A stretch of 64,000 nt of DNA from ENR-C20 sp942493145 (GCA_942493145.1 OW818679.1:372001-436000); one strand, 5' to 3'; shown: positions 26,832 through 35,873, counted from the stretch's first letter. Notes: generated from the sequence alone by a model not told the origin. Numbers and translations: made by a program.

Positions 26832-26899
26832 TGCATTTAGGTGCATTGTTTAACATTCTGCTTCGTTTTAAGGCGGAAAAGTTGTGAAGGAGATAATTG

Positions 26900-27544
26900 A
26901 TGGCTTTAAAGAAAAAGGTTTCGATGGCCGTTATAAAAAGATTGCCAAGATATTACAGATATTTATTAGACCTCTTAAAAATGGATATTACAAGAATTTC
27001 TTCCAAGGAATTGAGTACAAAGATGGGGATAACCGCTTCCCAGATAAGGCAGGATCTGAATTGCTTCGGTGGATTCGGACAGCAGGGTTATGGCTATAAT
27101 GTGGAATCCCTGTACAATGAAATCGGCAATATTCTAGGCGTAAATAAGAAATTCAATACCATAATCGTTGGGGCCGGTAATATGGGACAAGCCCTTGCTA
27201 ACTATGGTAACTTTGATAAACGCGGCTTCAGGCTGACAGGAATTTTCGATGTGAATCCCAAACTTATAGGAAAGACCATAAAAGGTCTGGAAGTACAGCA
27301 CCTTGATTCACTTGAGGAGTTTATGAAGGGGACACGTGTCGATATTGCAATGCTTTCAGTCCCTTATGAAGCTACTCCTGAGGTTGCAGTTAAAATTGCA
27401 AAGCTTGGTATCAAAGGACTTTGGAATTTTTCACCGATGGATTTGAAATTGCCTTATGACATCATAATCGAAAACGTACACCTCAGTGACGGCCTTATGG
27501 TACTGGGATACAAACTTACTGAAAAATATGGAGACCTGGAGTGA
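26900..27544 (+). CDS. rex: Redox-sensing transcriptional repressor Rex
   Basis: The 214-residue protein has the Rex winged-helix domain (RISSKELSTKMGITASQIRQ; DLNCFGGFGQQGYGYNV) and a Rossmann NAD(H)-binding domain (IIVGAGNMGQALANY). A C-terminal helix completes the swapped dimer. Rex represses fermentation and respiration genes and is released by NADH. Full length for the family. The start at 26900 follows GAAGGAGA and skips an in-frame TTG immediately upstream. It is convergent with tyrA, only 2 bases from its stop, leaving no room for a separate terminator. Confidence 0.95.
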   Translation: MALKKKVSMAVIKRLPRYYRYLLDLLKMDITRISSKELSTKMGITASQIRQDLNCFGGFGQQGYGYNVESLYNEIGNILGVNKKFNTIIVGAGNMGQALANYGNFDKRGFRLTGIFDVNPKLIGKTIKGLEVQHLDSLEEFMKGTRVDIAMLSVPYEATPEVAVKIAKLGIKGLWNFSPMDLKLPYDIIIENVHLSDGLMVLGYKLTEKYGDLE

Positions 27545-27546
27545 AC

Positions 27547-28692
27547 CTATTCCAGGCCGTATGCCTTGTAACCTTTTGAGGTGAGCAGCTCAACGGCTCT
27601 TGATGCGCTTTCTGCATCCGGCAGCGTTATCCTGATGCAGCCCATTTCCATTTCCCTGCTGTTTGTTACATTGACATTCCTTATGTTAATTCCATCCATG
27701 CCAAGGACTGTTGCCAGTTCGCCGATGATTCCCGGTCTGTCCTCCACATCTATCAATATGTCGTATTCCGGCATGAGCAAGCCTTTGGAAACAACTGAAA
27801 GTGAGTCCCTGTATTCCTTTGCAGATTCGAAAAACGACCTGATCCAGGTTGTGTCTCCGTTCTCAAGCCTGGAGCCGAATTTGGAAAGCATTTCGTCTAT
27901 TTTCTCAAGAAGCCCCAATATATGATTTTTGTTGCTGAGAACAATGTTTTCCCACATCTCGGGGCTGGATGAGGCTATCCTCGTTATGTCCCTGAAACCG
28001 CCCGCTGCAAGCAGCTGCATTTTATTGTCGTCTGTGTCCAGCGCCATGACCATGTTAACCAGCAGGGAGGCTATGATATGCGGTATGTGGCTTATACCCC
28101 CTGTGACGAAGTCATGTTCATCGGCACTGATTATTATTGGAAAAGCTCCAATGGCCTTTGCAAGGTCTGATAAGGCTTCAACTGCTGAGGACGGTGTATC
28201 GATGCCAGGAGTCAGTATATAGTATGCATTCTCGAACATATGAGAATATCCGGCATTGTAGCCTGTTTTCTCAGAGCCTGCCATGGGATGACCACCGATG
28301 AAAAGTGGCGAATTGGGGAGCTTGCGTGCAAATTCCATTATCTCTCCCTTTGTGCTGGCGACATCGGTCACCAGGCAGGAAGGCTTTACCTTACCGGCCA
28401 GGAGCTCAAGGTATTGCATTGTTTTTTTTACTGGAGTGCATATGAATATGATGTCTGAATCACTTATGTATTCCAGGGCATTGTCATCAAGGTCTGTGAA
28501 CCCCCGAAGAATCACCCCGTCCGATAAGGCCTGGCTGAGTGCATCCGGGTTCCTGTTGACCGCCGTGATATCGGAGACGCCCGCCTTCATATATAATGCC
28601 CTGGCAAGCGAGCCTCCTATAAGGCCAAGTCCTAATATAGAAACTTTAAGGCCTGTTGTTTTAATGTTTGAAAAAGCGGCATCATCCACCAT
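27547..28692 (-). CDS. tyrA: Prephenate dehydrogenase with C-terminal ACT domain
   Basis: The 381-residue enzyme converts prephenate to 4-hydroxyphenylpyruvate in tyrosine synthesis. Visible are the NAD motif ILGLGLIGGSLARAL, the active-site region IGGHPMAGSEKTGY, and GGISHIPHIIASLL with the conserved His. A C-terminal ACT domain (DILIDVEDRPGIIGELATVL) is probably for tyrosine feedback. The start at 28692 is chosen because the ATG overlaps the last 11 bases of aroF with GGGAG upstream; longer in-frame extensions lie inside aroF and are not credible. Translationally coupled to aroF. Confidence 0.92.
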   Translation of the reverse strand: MVDDAAFSNIKTTGLKVSILGLGLIGGSLARALYMKAGVSDITAVNRNPDALSQALSDGVILRGFTDLDDNALEYISDSDIIFICTPVKKTMQYLELLAGKVKPSCLVTDVASTKGEIMEFARKLPNSPLFIGGHPMAGSEKTGYNAGYSHMFENAYYILTPGIDTPSSAVEALSDLAKAIGAFPIIISADEHDFVTGGISHIPHIIASLLVNMVMALDTDDNKMQLLAAGGFRDITRIASSSPEMWENIVLSNKNHILGLLEKIDEMLSKFGSRLENGDTTWIRSFFESAKEYRDSLSVVSKGLLMPEYDILIDVEDRPGIIGELATVLGMDGINIRNVNVTNSREMEMGCIRITLPDAESASRAVELLTSKGYKAYGLE

Positions 28693-29707
28693 ATTTGAAC
28701 TCCCTGTCAGCAATGGGGGCAATCCTTTCAATATCCCTGCAGAGGATGTCGAAAGCTGCCGGCGTGATTTGTTGGGCGGCGTCCGAAAGAGCATGCCTGG
28801 GGTCGGGATGTACCTCTATGATAAGGCCGTCCGCACCTGCTGCAACAGCTGCCTTTGAGAGGGCGAGAATGTATTGGGTCTTGCCTGCTGCATGGCTGGG
28901 ATCCACCATTATCGGAAGATGGCTGGTGTTTTTGATCACAGGTATGGCGCTGATGTCCAGGGTATTCCTGGTTGCAGTTTCAAATGTACGGATACCCCTC
29001 TCGCAGAGGATGACGTTGTAATTGCCTTCGCTTATTATATATTCCGCTGCATTGAGCCATTCTTCTATGGTTGTGGAGGAGCCGCGCTTGAACAGAACTG
29101 GTTTCTTCGAGCGACCGACTTCTTTCAGCAACTCGAAGTTCTGGCTGTTACGGGCTCCGATCTGGAACATGTCCACATATTTATCCGATATCTCCAATGA
29201 CCTTTCACTGATGACTTCCGTAACGATCTGAAGTCCGGTGGCTTCCTTGGCTTCCTTAAGTAGCCGGAGGCCCTCTTCCTCTAAACCCTGGAAAGAATAT
29301 GGCGAGGTCCTGGGCTTGAAGGCGCCGCCCCTAAGGAATTTCGCCCCTGATTTCTTAACGGCTTCTGCAGCCGCCAATATCTGTTCCCTGCTTTCAACTG
29401 CGCAAGGGCCTGCCATCATGACAATTTCCTTCCCCCCGATCTTGACACCGTTTACATCAATGATGCTGGGTGTGGGCTTGAAGGTTTTTCCGGCCAGTTT
29501 GTATGTCTCCATTATGGGGACGAGCTTTTCCACGCCAGGCAACAGTTCAATGGGTATATCGCTGAGCAGTCTTTTATCGCCTATTACTCCGATTATCGTC
29601 CTTTCAGTACCCTTAGAGATGTGTACACCGAGTCCCATTGATTCAAGGACGGAGGAGACTTCTTTTATTTCACTTTCACTTGAATTTGTTTTCATTACTA
29701 TTATCAT
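28682..29707 (-). CDS. aroF: 3-deoxy-7-phosphoheptulonate (DAHP) synthase
   Basis: The 341-residue type I-beta enzyme condenses phosphoenolpyruvate and erythrose 4-phosphate, the first step of the shikimate pathway. An N-terminal ferredoxin-like regulatory domain (about 1-70, starting MIIVMKTN) precedes the barrel. Motifs are MMAGPCAVESREQ, GGAFKPRTSPYSFQG, PVLFKRG and IMVDPSHAAGK. The start at 29707 follows GAAAGG; upstream in-frame codons are not needed for the fold. It forms a two-gene operon with tyrA behind the promoter and inverted repeat at 29805-29852. Confidence 0.93.
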   Translation of the reverse strand: MIIVMKTNSSESEIKEVSSVLESMGLGVHISKGTERTIIGVIGDKRLLSDIPIELLPGVEKLVPIMETYKLAGKTFKPTPSIIDVNGVKIGGKEIVMMAGPCAVESREQILAAAEAVKKSGAKFLRGGAFKPRTSPYSFQGLEEEGLRLLKEAKEATGLQIVTEVISERSLEISDKYVDMFQIGARNSQNFELLKEVGRSKKPVLFKRGSSTTIEEWLNAAEYIISEGNYNVILCERGIRTFETATRNTLDISAIPVIKNTSHLPIMVDPSHAAGKTQYILALSKAAVAAGADGLIIEVHPDPRHALSDAAQQITPAAFDILCRDIERIAPIADREFKYGG

Positions 29708-29804
29708 GGAAGTAATACCTTTCTTTTTAATATCCAGTCGCATTTTATGGGATTTATTATATAGAATTCATTCTGATCATGAATTTTATCCGGATTGTTT
29801 TTGA

Positions 29805-29852
29805 CTATCTCATATTAGATTTTAATTTACAATGAGATAGAACAAATGTCAA
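29805..29852 (-). promoter_or_regulatory. aroF-tyrA promoter with flanking operator-like inverted repeat
   Basis: On the minus strand TTGACA (29847-29852) and TAAATT (29824-29829) are 17 bases apart. A perfect 9-bp inverted repeat, CTATCTCAT / ATGAGATAG, has one arm in the promoter spacer (29832-29840) and the other just past the start point (29805-29813). This is the layout of a repressor site. No T-box motif was seen in the leader. Confidence 0.65.
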
Positions 29853-29949
29853 GGAATCAGGGGATTTATTACATATTGTTGATTGTTTGAACGAAAAGTC
29901 AGCGATGACTTGTTTGAGCTTATTTGGCGAAGATCTGCCAATAATTCTC

Positions 29950-29977
29950 TTGAAACAGGGGCAATGTGTGTTATAAT
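29950..29977 (+). promoter_or_regulatory. Promoter of the EF-G-like gene
   Basis: TTGAAA and TATAAT are separated by 16 bases, about 170 bases before the start codon. The long leader is AT-rich and no strong hairpin or riboswitch was seen in it. Confidence 0.55.
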
Positions 29978-30154
29978 ATAGATTGTGTTATCCGGTCCCA
30001 TAGATTTTTGAATTTCCTGGTAGTTTATTATGACTTCAATAAAAAAGTGCTGAATAAAGGTCAAATTGGTATTTTTTTCTGAAGTATAGTTAAAATAATA
30101 AATGTCGGACTTAGCAAATTTAAACAAATCGATAGGTGACAAGGGGGAATTGTT

Positions 30155-32245
30155 ATGAAAGATTATACCGTGGAGAAATTGCGCAACATCTGTCTTATGT
30201 CCCACGGAGGATCCGGCAAGACGACGCTTGCTGAAGCAATGCTTTTCAACACAGGAGTTCTTGACAGATTGGGAAAGGTCCTCGATGGGACAACCACTAC
30301 CGATTATGACCCGGAAGAGATCAAAAGGAAGATCTCCATCAACACAGCCATAGCGCCTTGCGAATGGAGAGACTGCAAGATCAATGTCATTGACACCCCG
30401 GGATATTTTGACTTTGTAGGTGAAGTGAAGCAGGGGATCAGAGTTGCAGATTCTGCATTGATTCTGGTTTCTGGAAAAAGCGGAGTATCTGTAGGCACGG
30501 AAAAATCATGGGCCTTTGCGAATGAACAGGGTATCCCCAAAATGTTCTTTGTCAGTAAGATGGACGAAGAAAATGCAGATTTCTTTAAAGTTCTCGATCA
30601 ACTCACAACCACTTTCGGAAAAGGTGTAATTGCCTTCCAACTCCCAATAATTGAAAACGAAAAGTTTTTTGGAATAGTAGATGTACTCAGTATGACGGCG
30701 AAAAAGTTCGACACGGATAAGTTTGTTGATACGGCTGTCCCTGCCGGTTTAAACGATAGGATCTCTGCAATCAAGGAAGCATTGAATGAAGTTATTGCAG
30801 AGACAGATGAAGTCCTGATGGAAAAATTCTTCAGCGGAGAAGAATTCACACCGGAAGAGATCCATAAAGGTCTGCGCCTTGGTATTGCTGATGGCTCCAT
30901 AGTACCTGTTCTATGCGGTTCTGCACTTAACAACCTTGGAATAAAGGCTTTGATGGATGAGATAATAGAGTACATGCCTGCTCCCAGCGACAGGCCGGTA
31001 GTAAAAGCGAAAAAGCCAGGTACCGACGATGTTGTCGAATTGAAGGTGGCTCCGACAGAACCATTGTCAGCCCTGGTTTTTAAGACAATAGCAGATCCAT
31101 TTGTCGGAAAGATATCCATTTTCAGAGTTTATTCCGGAACACTGAAGTCAGACTCTACGGTATATAATTCAACGTCTGAAAAATCAGAAAAGACAGCTCA
31201 AGTGTACATGCTCAGAGGTAAAAAGCAGGTGCCTGTTGACAAGTTGATTGCCGGCGATATCGGTGCTGTAGCCAAATTGCAATTTACCAATACGAACGAT
31301 ACCCTTTGCGATCAGGCCAAGGCTGTCGTGCTTGACAAGATAGAATTCCCTGAACCTGCGCTTTCACTGGCTGTTGAGCCAAAATCCAAGGGCGACGAGG
31401 AAAAAATAGGATCCGGTCTGCACAAGCTTCAGGATGAAGATCCCACATTCAAGGTGGCACTTAACACCGAGACACACCAGACAATAATATCCGGTGTCGG
31501 CGAGCAGCATCTTGACGTTATCGTAAGCAAGCTGAAGGCCAAATTCGGTGTATCGGTCAACCTCATAGACCCCAAGGTACCCTACAGGGAAACCATCAAG
31601 AAGAAGGTCAAGATTGAAGGCAAGCACAAGAAACAATCGGGCGGCCACGGCCAGTTCGGGCATGTCTGGATAGAATTCGAACACGGCGAGACAGAGGATC
31701 TCTTTTTTGAAGAAAAGATCTTCGGCGGCTCTGTTCCGAAGCAATATCATCCGGCTGTTGAAAAAGGCTTGAGGGAAGCTATAGTAAAAGGCATACTTGC
31801 AGGATATCCTGTAGTGAACCTTAAGGCTACTCTTGTGGACGGTTCCTACCATGATGTCGATTCATCGGAAATGGCCTTCAAGATAGCGGCCAGGCTTGCA
31901 TACAAAAAAGGTCTCCCGCTTGCTAATCCGGTACTTCTTGAGCCCATCAGCCGCGTTGATGTTTATATCCCCGACCACTACATGGGTGATATCATAGGCG
32001 ACCTCAACAAACGCAGAGGCAGAATCCTCGGAATGAATCCACAGGATGGAGGAATTCAGGAGGTAGTTGCGGATGTTCCGACAGCTGAGATGTTCAAGTA
32101 TGCTAACGACCTGAGGTCCATGACCCAGGGCAGAGGCTGGTTCAAGCAGACCTTCGACCGATATGAGGAAGCACCTGCAAATGTCTCCCAGAAGGTCATT
32201 GAAGAGGCCAAGAAGCATATGGTTGAGGATGAGGAAGAGGATTAG
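30155..32245 (+). CDS. Elongation factor G-like GTPase, group II
   Basis: The 696-residue protein has all five EF-G domains. The GTPase motifs depart from main EF-G: G1 is SHGGSGKTTL (not AHIDAGKTT), G3 is DTPGYFDF, and the NKxD position reads SKMD. This is the pattern of the second EF-G found beside fusA in many bacteria, whose role in translocation, recycling or stress is not settled. Domain IV (YRETIKKKVKIEGKHKKQSGGHGQFG across two motifs: YRETIKKKVK and KKQSGGHGQFG) and domain V (MFKYANDLRSMTQGRG) are intact. AAGGGGGAA precedes the start and a strong terminator follows. Confidence 0.88.
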   Translation: MKDYTVEKLRNICLMSHGGSGKTTLAEAMLFNTGVLDRLGKVLDGTTTTDYDPEEIKRKISINTAIAPCEWRDCKINVIDTPGYFDFVGEVKQGIRVADSALILVSGKSGVSVGTEKSWAFANEQGIPKMFFVSKMDEENADFFKVLDQLTTTFGKGVIAFQLPIIENEKFFGIVDVLSMTAKKFDTDKFVDTAVPAGLNDRISAIKEALNEVIAETDEVLMEKFFSGEEFTPEEIHKGLRLGIADGSIVPVLCGSALNNLGIKALMDEIIEYMPAPSDRPVVKAKKPGTDDVVELKVAPTEPLSALVFKTIADPFVGKISIFRVYSGTLKSDSTVYNSTSEKSEKTAQVYMLRGKKQVPVDKLIAGDIGAVAKLQFTNTNDTLCDQAKAVVLDKIEFPEPALSLAVEPKSKGDEEKIGSGLHKLQDEDPTFKVALNTETHQTIISGVGEQHLDVIVSKLKAKFGVSVNLIDPKVPYRETIKKKVKIEGKHKKQSGGHGQFGHVWIEFEHGETEDLFFEEKIFGGSVPKQYHPAVEKGLREAIVKGILAGYPVVNLKATLVDGSYHDVDSSEMAFKIAARLAYKKGLPLANPVLLEPISRVDVYIPDHYMGDIIGDLNKRRGRILGMNPQDGGIQEVVADVPTAEMFKYANDLRSMTQGRGWFKQTFDRYEEAPANVSQKVIEEAKKHMVEDEEED

Positions 32246-32289
32246 GAACTATTACTTTCGAATCGCAATAAAGGCGAAGAGCCACAGCC

Positions 32290-32326
32290 AAAAGCCTCAG
32301 GGGTTTGATGCCCCTGAGGCTTTTCT
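32290..32326 (+). terminator. Strong terminator after the EF-G-like gene
   Basis: A perfect 14-bp stem (AAAAGCCTCAGGGG / CCCCTGAGGCTTTT) with a 7-base loop, T-rich on the + strand and A-rich before it, so it could work in both directions. Confidence 0.93.
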
Positions 32327-32467
32327 TAAATCAATGACATATTAGTATTGAAGCATATGGAACTTTAATCAACGGATGACGTCATAAATAACAGGAATAA
32401 CAAGTAGAACTGGTTAATAGAGATAGCTTGGAAAAAGCAACCCGAAATAGTTAAAGGAGGGCTTGAA

Positions 32468-33550
32468 ATGAATAGGAACAAAAAATTCGCCAGAACAACC
32501 GGGATACTCGCTACACTGCTTATATCAATACTTATGGTATCATTGCTTGCCGGATGCGGATCTTCCGGAACGGCAACGTCTGATGAGGCAGCAACCCAGG
32601 CGATGGATATGAATGGTGTGGCACCTGCGGCAGAAGCTCCGGCAATGGCAGGGGGCGTAACGTATACCAGCTCTGATAAGGGCAAATCAGATAGTGGGTT
32701 TGCTGACGCTGCCGGGTATGCCGGACCGGACAGAGCTTCGGAAGAAGGGGCTGTAACGGTCACCTCGATTGGTGGCGGGGTGGATGTGTCTCAGGATGTG
32801 TCCAATGCAATCCTGGCCGAGAGGAAAGTCATACGCAGCGCCAATGTATCCCTTGAGGTGGAGAATTTTGATGAGGCTTATGGACAGATCAGCAATTTCA
32901 TCCTCGGTATCGGTTATATCCAGAGTACCAGTATTGATACTGACAAGGTATATATCAGCAAAGAAGAAACGAAGCTGGTCCGCAATGGAATGATGGTAAT
33001 CAGGATTGACAAGGATCGTTTCGATAAAGTGCTCAACAGCCTGAAAGGCATTGGAACCGTACTTAGCTGGAACCTTAACAGCGAGGACGTCACGAAAAAC
33101 TTCATAGATACGGAATCAAGGCTCAGACTTCTGAAAATAGAGGAGAGCAAGATTGAAGAATACATGAAGAAACTCACAGACCTTGACCAGATATACAAGA
33201 CCGAGAGTAAACTCACCGAGCTCAGGTACCAGATTGAGGCACTTACAGGAAATCTGAGACAGATGTCCGACCTTGTGGACCTTTCAACAATTACTATAAA
33301 TATCAGCGAGAAATACCCAGATGCGCTGAATAAACCTGAAGAGCCAAAGACATACGGACAGAGGCTTTTGCAAAATCTCTCAGATAGCTTCAAAGGAGTG
33401 ATAAACTTTGTCGGCGAGCTGATAATCATTCTTGTCGCTGCACTCCCGGTGCTGATTCTTTTAGGACTTGTCGCAATAGCGGCAATAGTGTTGTACAGAC
33501 GCACTTCCAAAAGGTACAGGAATAAGGACGATAACGAAATCAAAAAATAA
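32468..33550 (+). CDS. DUF4349 lipoprotein
   Basis: The 360-residue protein has a lipoprotein signal (LLISILMVSLL, lipobox LLAGC) and an Ala/Gly-rich linker. A DUF4349 domain follows: RKVIRSANVSLEVENFDEA, ESRLRLLKIEESKIEEY, and the coiled coil ESKLTELRYQIEAL. A membrane helix near residues 315-345 (LIIILVAALPVLILLGLVAI) and a basic tail come last. Members are surface-anchored proteins without an assigned role. AAAGGAGGGC precedes the start. A perfect palindrome ATGACGTCAT (32376-32385) lies upstream. Monocistronic, terminated at 33573. Confidence 0.85.
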   Translation: MNRNKKFARTTGILATLLISILMVSLLAGCGSSGTATSDEAATQAMDMNGVAPAAEAPAMAGGVTYTSSDKGKSDSGFADAAGYAGPDRASEEGAVTVTSIGGGVDVSQDVSNAILAERKVIRSANVSLEVENFDEAYGQISNFILGIGYIQSTSIDTDKVYISKEETKLVRNGMMVIRIDKDRFDKVLNSLKGIGTVLSWNLNSEDVTKNFIDTESRLRLLKIEESKIEEYMKKLTDLDQIYKTESKLTELRYQIEALTGNLRQMSDLVDLSTITINISEKYPDALNKPEEPKTYGQRLLQNLSDSFKGVINFVGELIIILVAALPVLILLGLVAIAAIVLYRRTSKRYRNKDDNEIKK

Positions 33551-33572
33551 ACATATGAATGTACCGTAAGTA

Positions 33573-33616
33573 AAAGGACAGGGGCGTATCAAGCACGATA
33601 AACCCCTGTCTTTTTA
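33573..33616 (+). terminator. Terminator between the DUF4349 gene and ctsR
   Basis: GACAGGGG and CCCCTGTC, extended by A/T pairing, close an 18-base loop and end in TTTTT. Confidence 0.8.
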
Positions 33617-33652
33617 TGTTGTGATTATTATCCATACAGGATGAATTCATAC

Positions 33653-33681
33653 TTGAATTAATAATCGACTTGTTTTATAAT
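33653..33681 (+). promoter_or_regulatory. Sigma-A promoter of the ctsR operon
   Basis: TTGAAT and TATAAT are separated by 17 bases; the start of transcription should fall at about 33688, next to the CtsR box. Confidence 0.75.
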
Positions 33682-33689
33682 AAAGTTAA

Positions 33690-33706
33690 AGTCAAAGATA
33701 GTCAAA
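33690..33706 (+). promoter_or_regulatory. CtsR operator
   Basis: AGTCAAAGATAGTCAAA matches the known CtsR heptad direct repeat (RGTCAAA-3 bases-RGTCAAA) exactly. It overlaps the expected start of transcription, so bound CtsR would block its own operon until heat or McsB action releases it. Confidence 0.9.
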
Positions 33707-33767
33707 ATCAAACAGGCCAATATCAAACAGGTCAATATTGATAAGAACAGACCGATATTGATAAGAA
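33707..33767 (+). repeat. Two short tandem repeats in the ctsR leader
   Basis: A 15-bp unit ATCAAACAGG(C/T)CAAT occurs twice (33707-33736). A 20-bp unit beginning ATTGATAAGAACAGACCGAT then starts again at 33757 and is partly repeated. Each first-unit copy contains a degenerate half CtsR site (AGGYCAA), so they could extend the operator. Confidence 0.6.
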
Positions 33768-33803
33768 ACGTACTTAAAGAGAAATGAGAACGAGGTGAAG
33801 CAA

Positions 33804-34268
33804 ATGGCAAGGATGAGTGACATTATTGAAGCATTCTTAAAGCAGTTGATTGATGATACCGACGGTACCATTGAAATACAAAGGAATGAGCTGGCAACCC
33901 ATTTTAAATGTGTACCCTCACAGATCAATTATGTGATAGGCACAAGGTTCACAACGGAGAGAGGCTACTATGTTGAGAGCAGAAGGGGTGGCGGGGGCAA
34001 TATCAAGATCAGGCGGGTCAACATCAATCGCCCCGGCAACTATCTCATGCATATAATATCATCCATGGGGAGCAGCATCACTCAGCAGTCGGCGGATATC
34101 TTCATAAACAATTTCATAGATTATGAAGTGATATCCCTCAGGGAAGGTCTGCTGCTGAAAGCCGCAACCAGCGACAAGGTGATTGGCGTTGTCAGGATGC
34201 CCGAAAGAGATATCATCAGAGCGGCGATACTTAAAAATATGCTTGCCAGCCTGCTGGTTGATTTTTAA
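33804..34268 (+). CDS. ctsR: Class III stress repressor CtsR
   Basis: The 154-residue repressor controls clp genes in Firmicutes. The winged-helix part reads IEIQRNELATHFKCVPSQIN, and the glycine-rich wing that senses heat is RRGGGGNIKIRR. A C-terminal four-helix dimer domain follows. The start at 33804 follows GAGGTG; the in-frame GTG at 33795 is part of that site. First gene of ctsR-mcsA-mcsB-clpC. Confidence 0.95.
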   Translation: MARMSDIIEAFLKQLIDDTDGTIEIQRNELATHFKCVPSQINYVIGTRFTTERGYYVESRRGGGGNIKIRRVNINRPGNYLMHIISSMGSSITQQSADIFINNFIDYEVISLREGLLLKAATSDKVIGVVRMPERDIIRAAILKNMLASLLVDF

Positions 34269-34323
34269 TATTTACGTTTGCATAGAAATTTTGGGGTAAG
34301 AATAATTATAAGGGGTGATGGAA

Positions 34324-34830
34324 ATGTTATGCCAGCTATGTAAAAAGAGAACTGCCAATGTCCAGATTACCCAAATTGTAAATAATAACAAATCAGTTAT
34401 GTATATTTGTCACCAATGTGCAAAGGAAAAGGGGCAACTGGATATTGGGGCGGCTTTGAACCTTGCAAATTTTGTGTCTGGCATAATAGGAAACGCTTCT
34501 AATGCCCAGACCCAGGTGGAAGAAGGAGAAAAATGCGAAGTGTGCGGCATGTCCTTCGGAGATGTGAAAAAGACCGGAAAACTTGGATGCAGTAACTGCT
34601 ATACAATATATGGAGAAAGGCTTTTGCCGATACTTAAAAGAATCCATGGGAATACAATACACAGAGGCCGTTACCCTGAAAGGGTGGCGGGTGAGATAAT
34701 GGCATCAAGGGAACTGGAGAATCTTAAGGACTCTCTTTCCAAAGCTATTGAGCTTGAGGAGTATGAAAAGGCCGCTGTCTTGAGGGACAGGATAAAATTA
34801 ACGGAAAGCGGGATGGAAATGCATGGCTGA
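34324..34830 (+). CDS. mcsA: McsA, zinc-finger activator of McsB
   Basis: A 168-residue protein with the typical Cys pairs: CQLC...CHQC near the N-terminus and CEVC...CSNC in the middle. A C-terminal UVR motif follows (AIELEEYEKAAVLRDRIK). McsA stimulates the McsB arginine kinase. AAGGGGTG lies just upstream; ATG 34318 is an alternative two codons earlier. The end overlaps mcsB by 8 bases. Confidence 0.93.
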   Translation: MLCQLCKKRTANVQITQIVNNNKSVMYICHQCAKEKGQLDIGAALNLANFVSGIIGNASNAQTQVEEGEKCEVCGMSFGDVKKTGKLGCSNCYTIYGERLLPILKRIHGNTIHRGRYPERVAGEIMASRELENLKDSLSKAIELEEYEKAAVLRDRIKLTESGMEMHG

Positions 34831-35869
34831 CAATTCAGAAATAAGGAATATATATTCAGACATTGCCATAAGCAGTCGGGTAAGGCTTGCCCGTAATATT
34901 TCACATCTCCCCTTTCCCAACAGGATGAAACCCGGGCAGGGTGAGGATGTCGTAAAAAAGGTTAAAGAGGCGTTGCTGGAAAGCAGCGAGTCTTTCGGTC
35001 AGAGCCTCCAATTCATGGATATCGACAAGCTTGGTTCGGTAGATTGCCAGACGCTTGTTGAAAAGCATCTGATAAGCCCTGAATTGTGTGATGGAAGGAT
35101 GAATGCGGCTGTTATTATCGGTTATAATGAGAAAATCAGCATTATGATAAACGAAGAAGACCATTTAAGGATACAAAGTATTTATCCGGGGATGGAGCTG
35201 GAGGAAGCATGGAAATTGTGCAATAAGCTGGACTGCCTTATACAGGAAAAGATCGATCTTGCTTATGACGCAAAACTTGGTTACCTTACATGTTGCCCCA
35301 CAAATGTCGGAACCGGTATCCGGGCTTCCGTGATGATGCATCTGCCATCCTTGAGTATAACGGGATATTTGAAGAACATTTTTGAAGCCTGTGGAAAACT
35401 GGGAGTTGCGATAAGGGGAATGTACGGGGAAAACAGCGAAGCATCAGGCAACATCTATCAGATATCAAACCAGGTAACACTTGGATTGACAGAAGAAGAG
35501 ATAATTGCAAGCATTAAAAGCATTGCACTTCAGATAATGGATCAGGAGAGGACACTCAGACAGGAGCTTTACAAAAAAAATTCATACAGGTTCGAGGATA
35601 TGATTTTCCGATCACTGGGGACACTGGGCAATGCCAGGATACTGACCTCGGAGGAAAGCCTCAAACTACTTTCCGATGTAAGGCTCGGTGTTGATATGGG
35701 ATTGATTAAAGGCTTGAAGCCTGAGGATTTGAATGAAATAACTGTAAGTATACAGCCTGCAAACCTTCAAAAAATGGCCGGAAGGAACCTGAGCCATGAA
35801 GAAAGGGATGTCAGGAGGGCTGAGTACGTAAGGAATATAGTAAACGGAACACAACAGAGATTGGAGTGA
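34823..35869 (+). CDS. mcsB: Protein-arginine kinase McsB
   Basis: The 348-residue kinase is related to phosphagen kinases. SSRVRLARNISHLPFPNR near the N-terminus, EEDHLRIQS around residue 113, and LTCCPTNVGTGIRASVM with the catalytic-loop cysteine near residue 158 are all visible. The RDVRRAEYVRN segment near the C-terminus is also present. It phosphorylates arginines on CtsR and on damaged proteins, marking the latter for ClpCP. Overlap with mcsA implies coupled translation. Confidence 0.95.
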   Translation: MADNSEIRNIYSDIAISSRVRLARNISHLPFPNRMKPGQGEDVVKKVKEALLESSESFGQSLQFMDIDKLGSVDCQTLVEKHLISPELCDGRMNAAVIIGYNEKISIMINEEDHLRIQSIYPGMELEEAWKLCNKLDCLIQEKIDLAYDAKLGYLTCCPTNVGTGIRASVMMHLPSLSITGYLKNIFEACGKLGVAIRGMYGENSEASGNIYQISNQVTLGLTEEEIIASIKSIALQIMDQERTLRQELYKKNSYRFEDMIFRSLGTLGNARILTSEESLKLLSDVRLGVDMGLIKGLKPEDLNEITVSIQPANLQKMAGRNLSHEERDVRRAEYVRNIVNGTQQRLE

Positions 35870-35873
35870 TATT

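Noticed and set aside
26846..26855. TTGTTTAACA as a Rex operator for autoregulation
   Set aside because: The usual Rex site is longer (TTGTTAA-4-TTAACAA); the match is only to the half-sites without the spacer.
28298..28858. Plus-strand open frames opposite tyrA and aroF
   Set aside because: They are antisense shadows; tyrA and aroF have all their motifs on the minus strand.
29708..29820. T-box leader ahead of aroF
   Set aside because: No AGGGTGG-type T-box core or specifier-loop pattern could be found on the minus strand; the leader is short.
33707..33767. Possible CRISPR-like repeats before ctsR
   Set aside because: Tandem units without spacers inside a promoter region.
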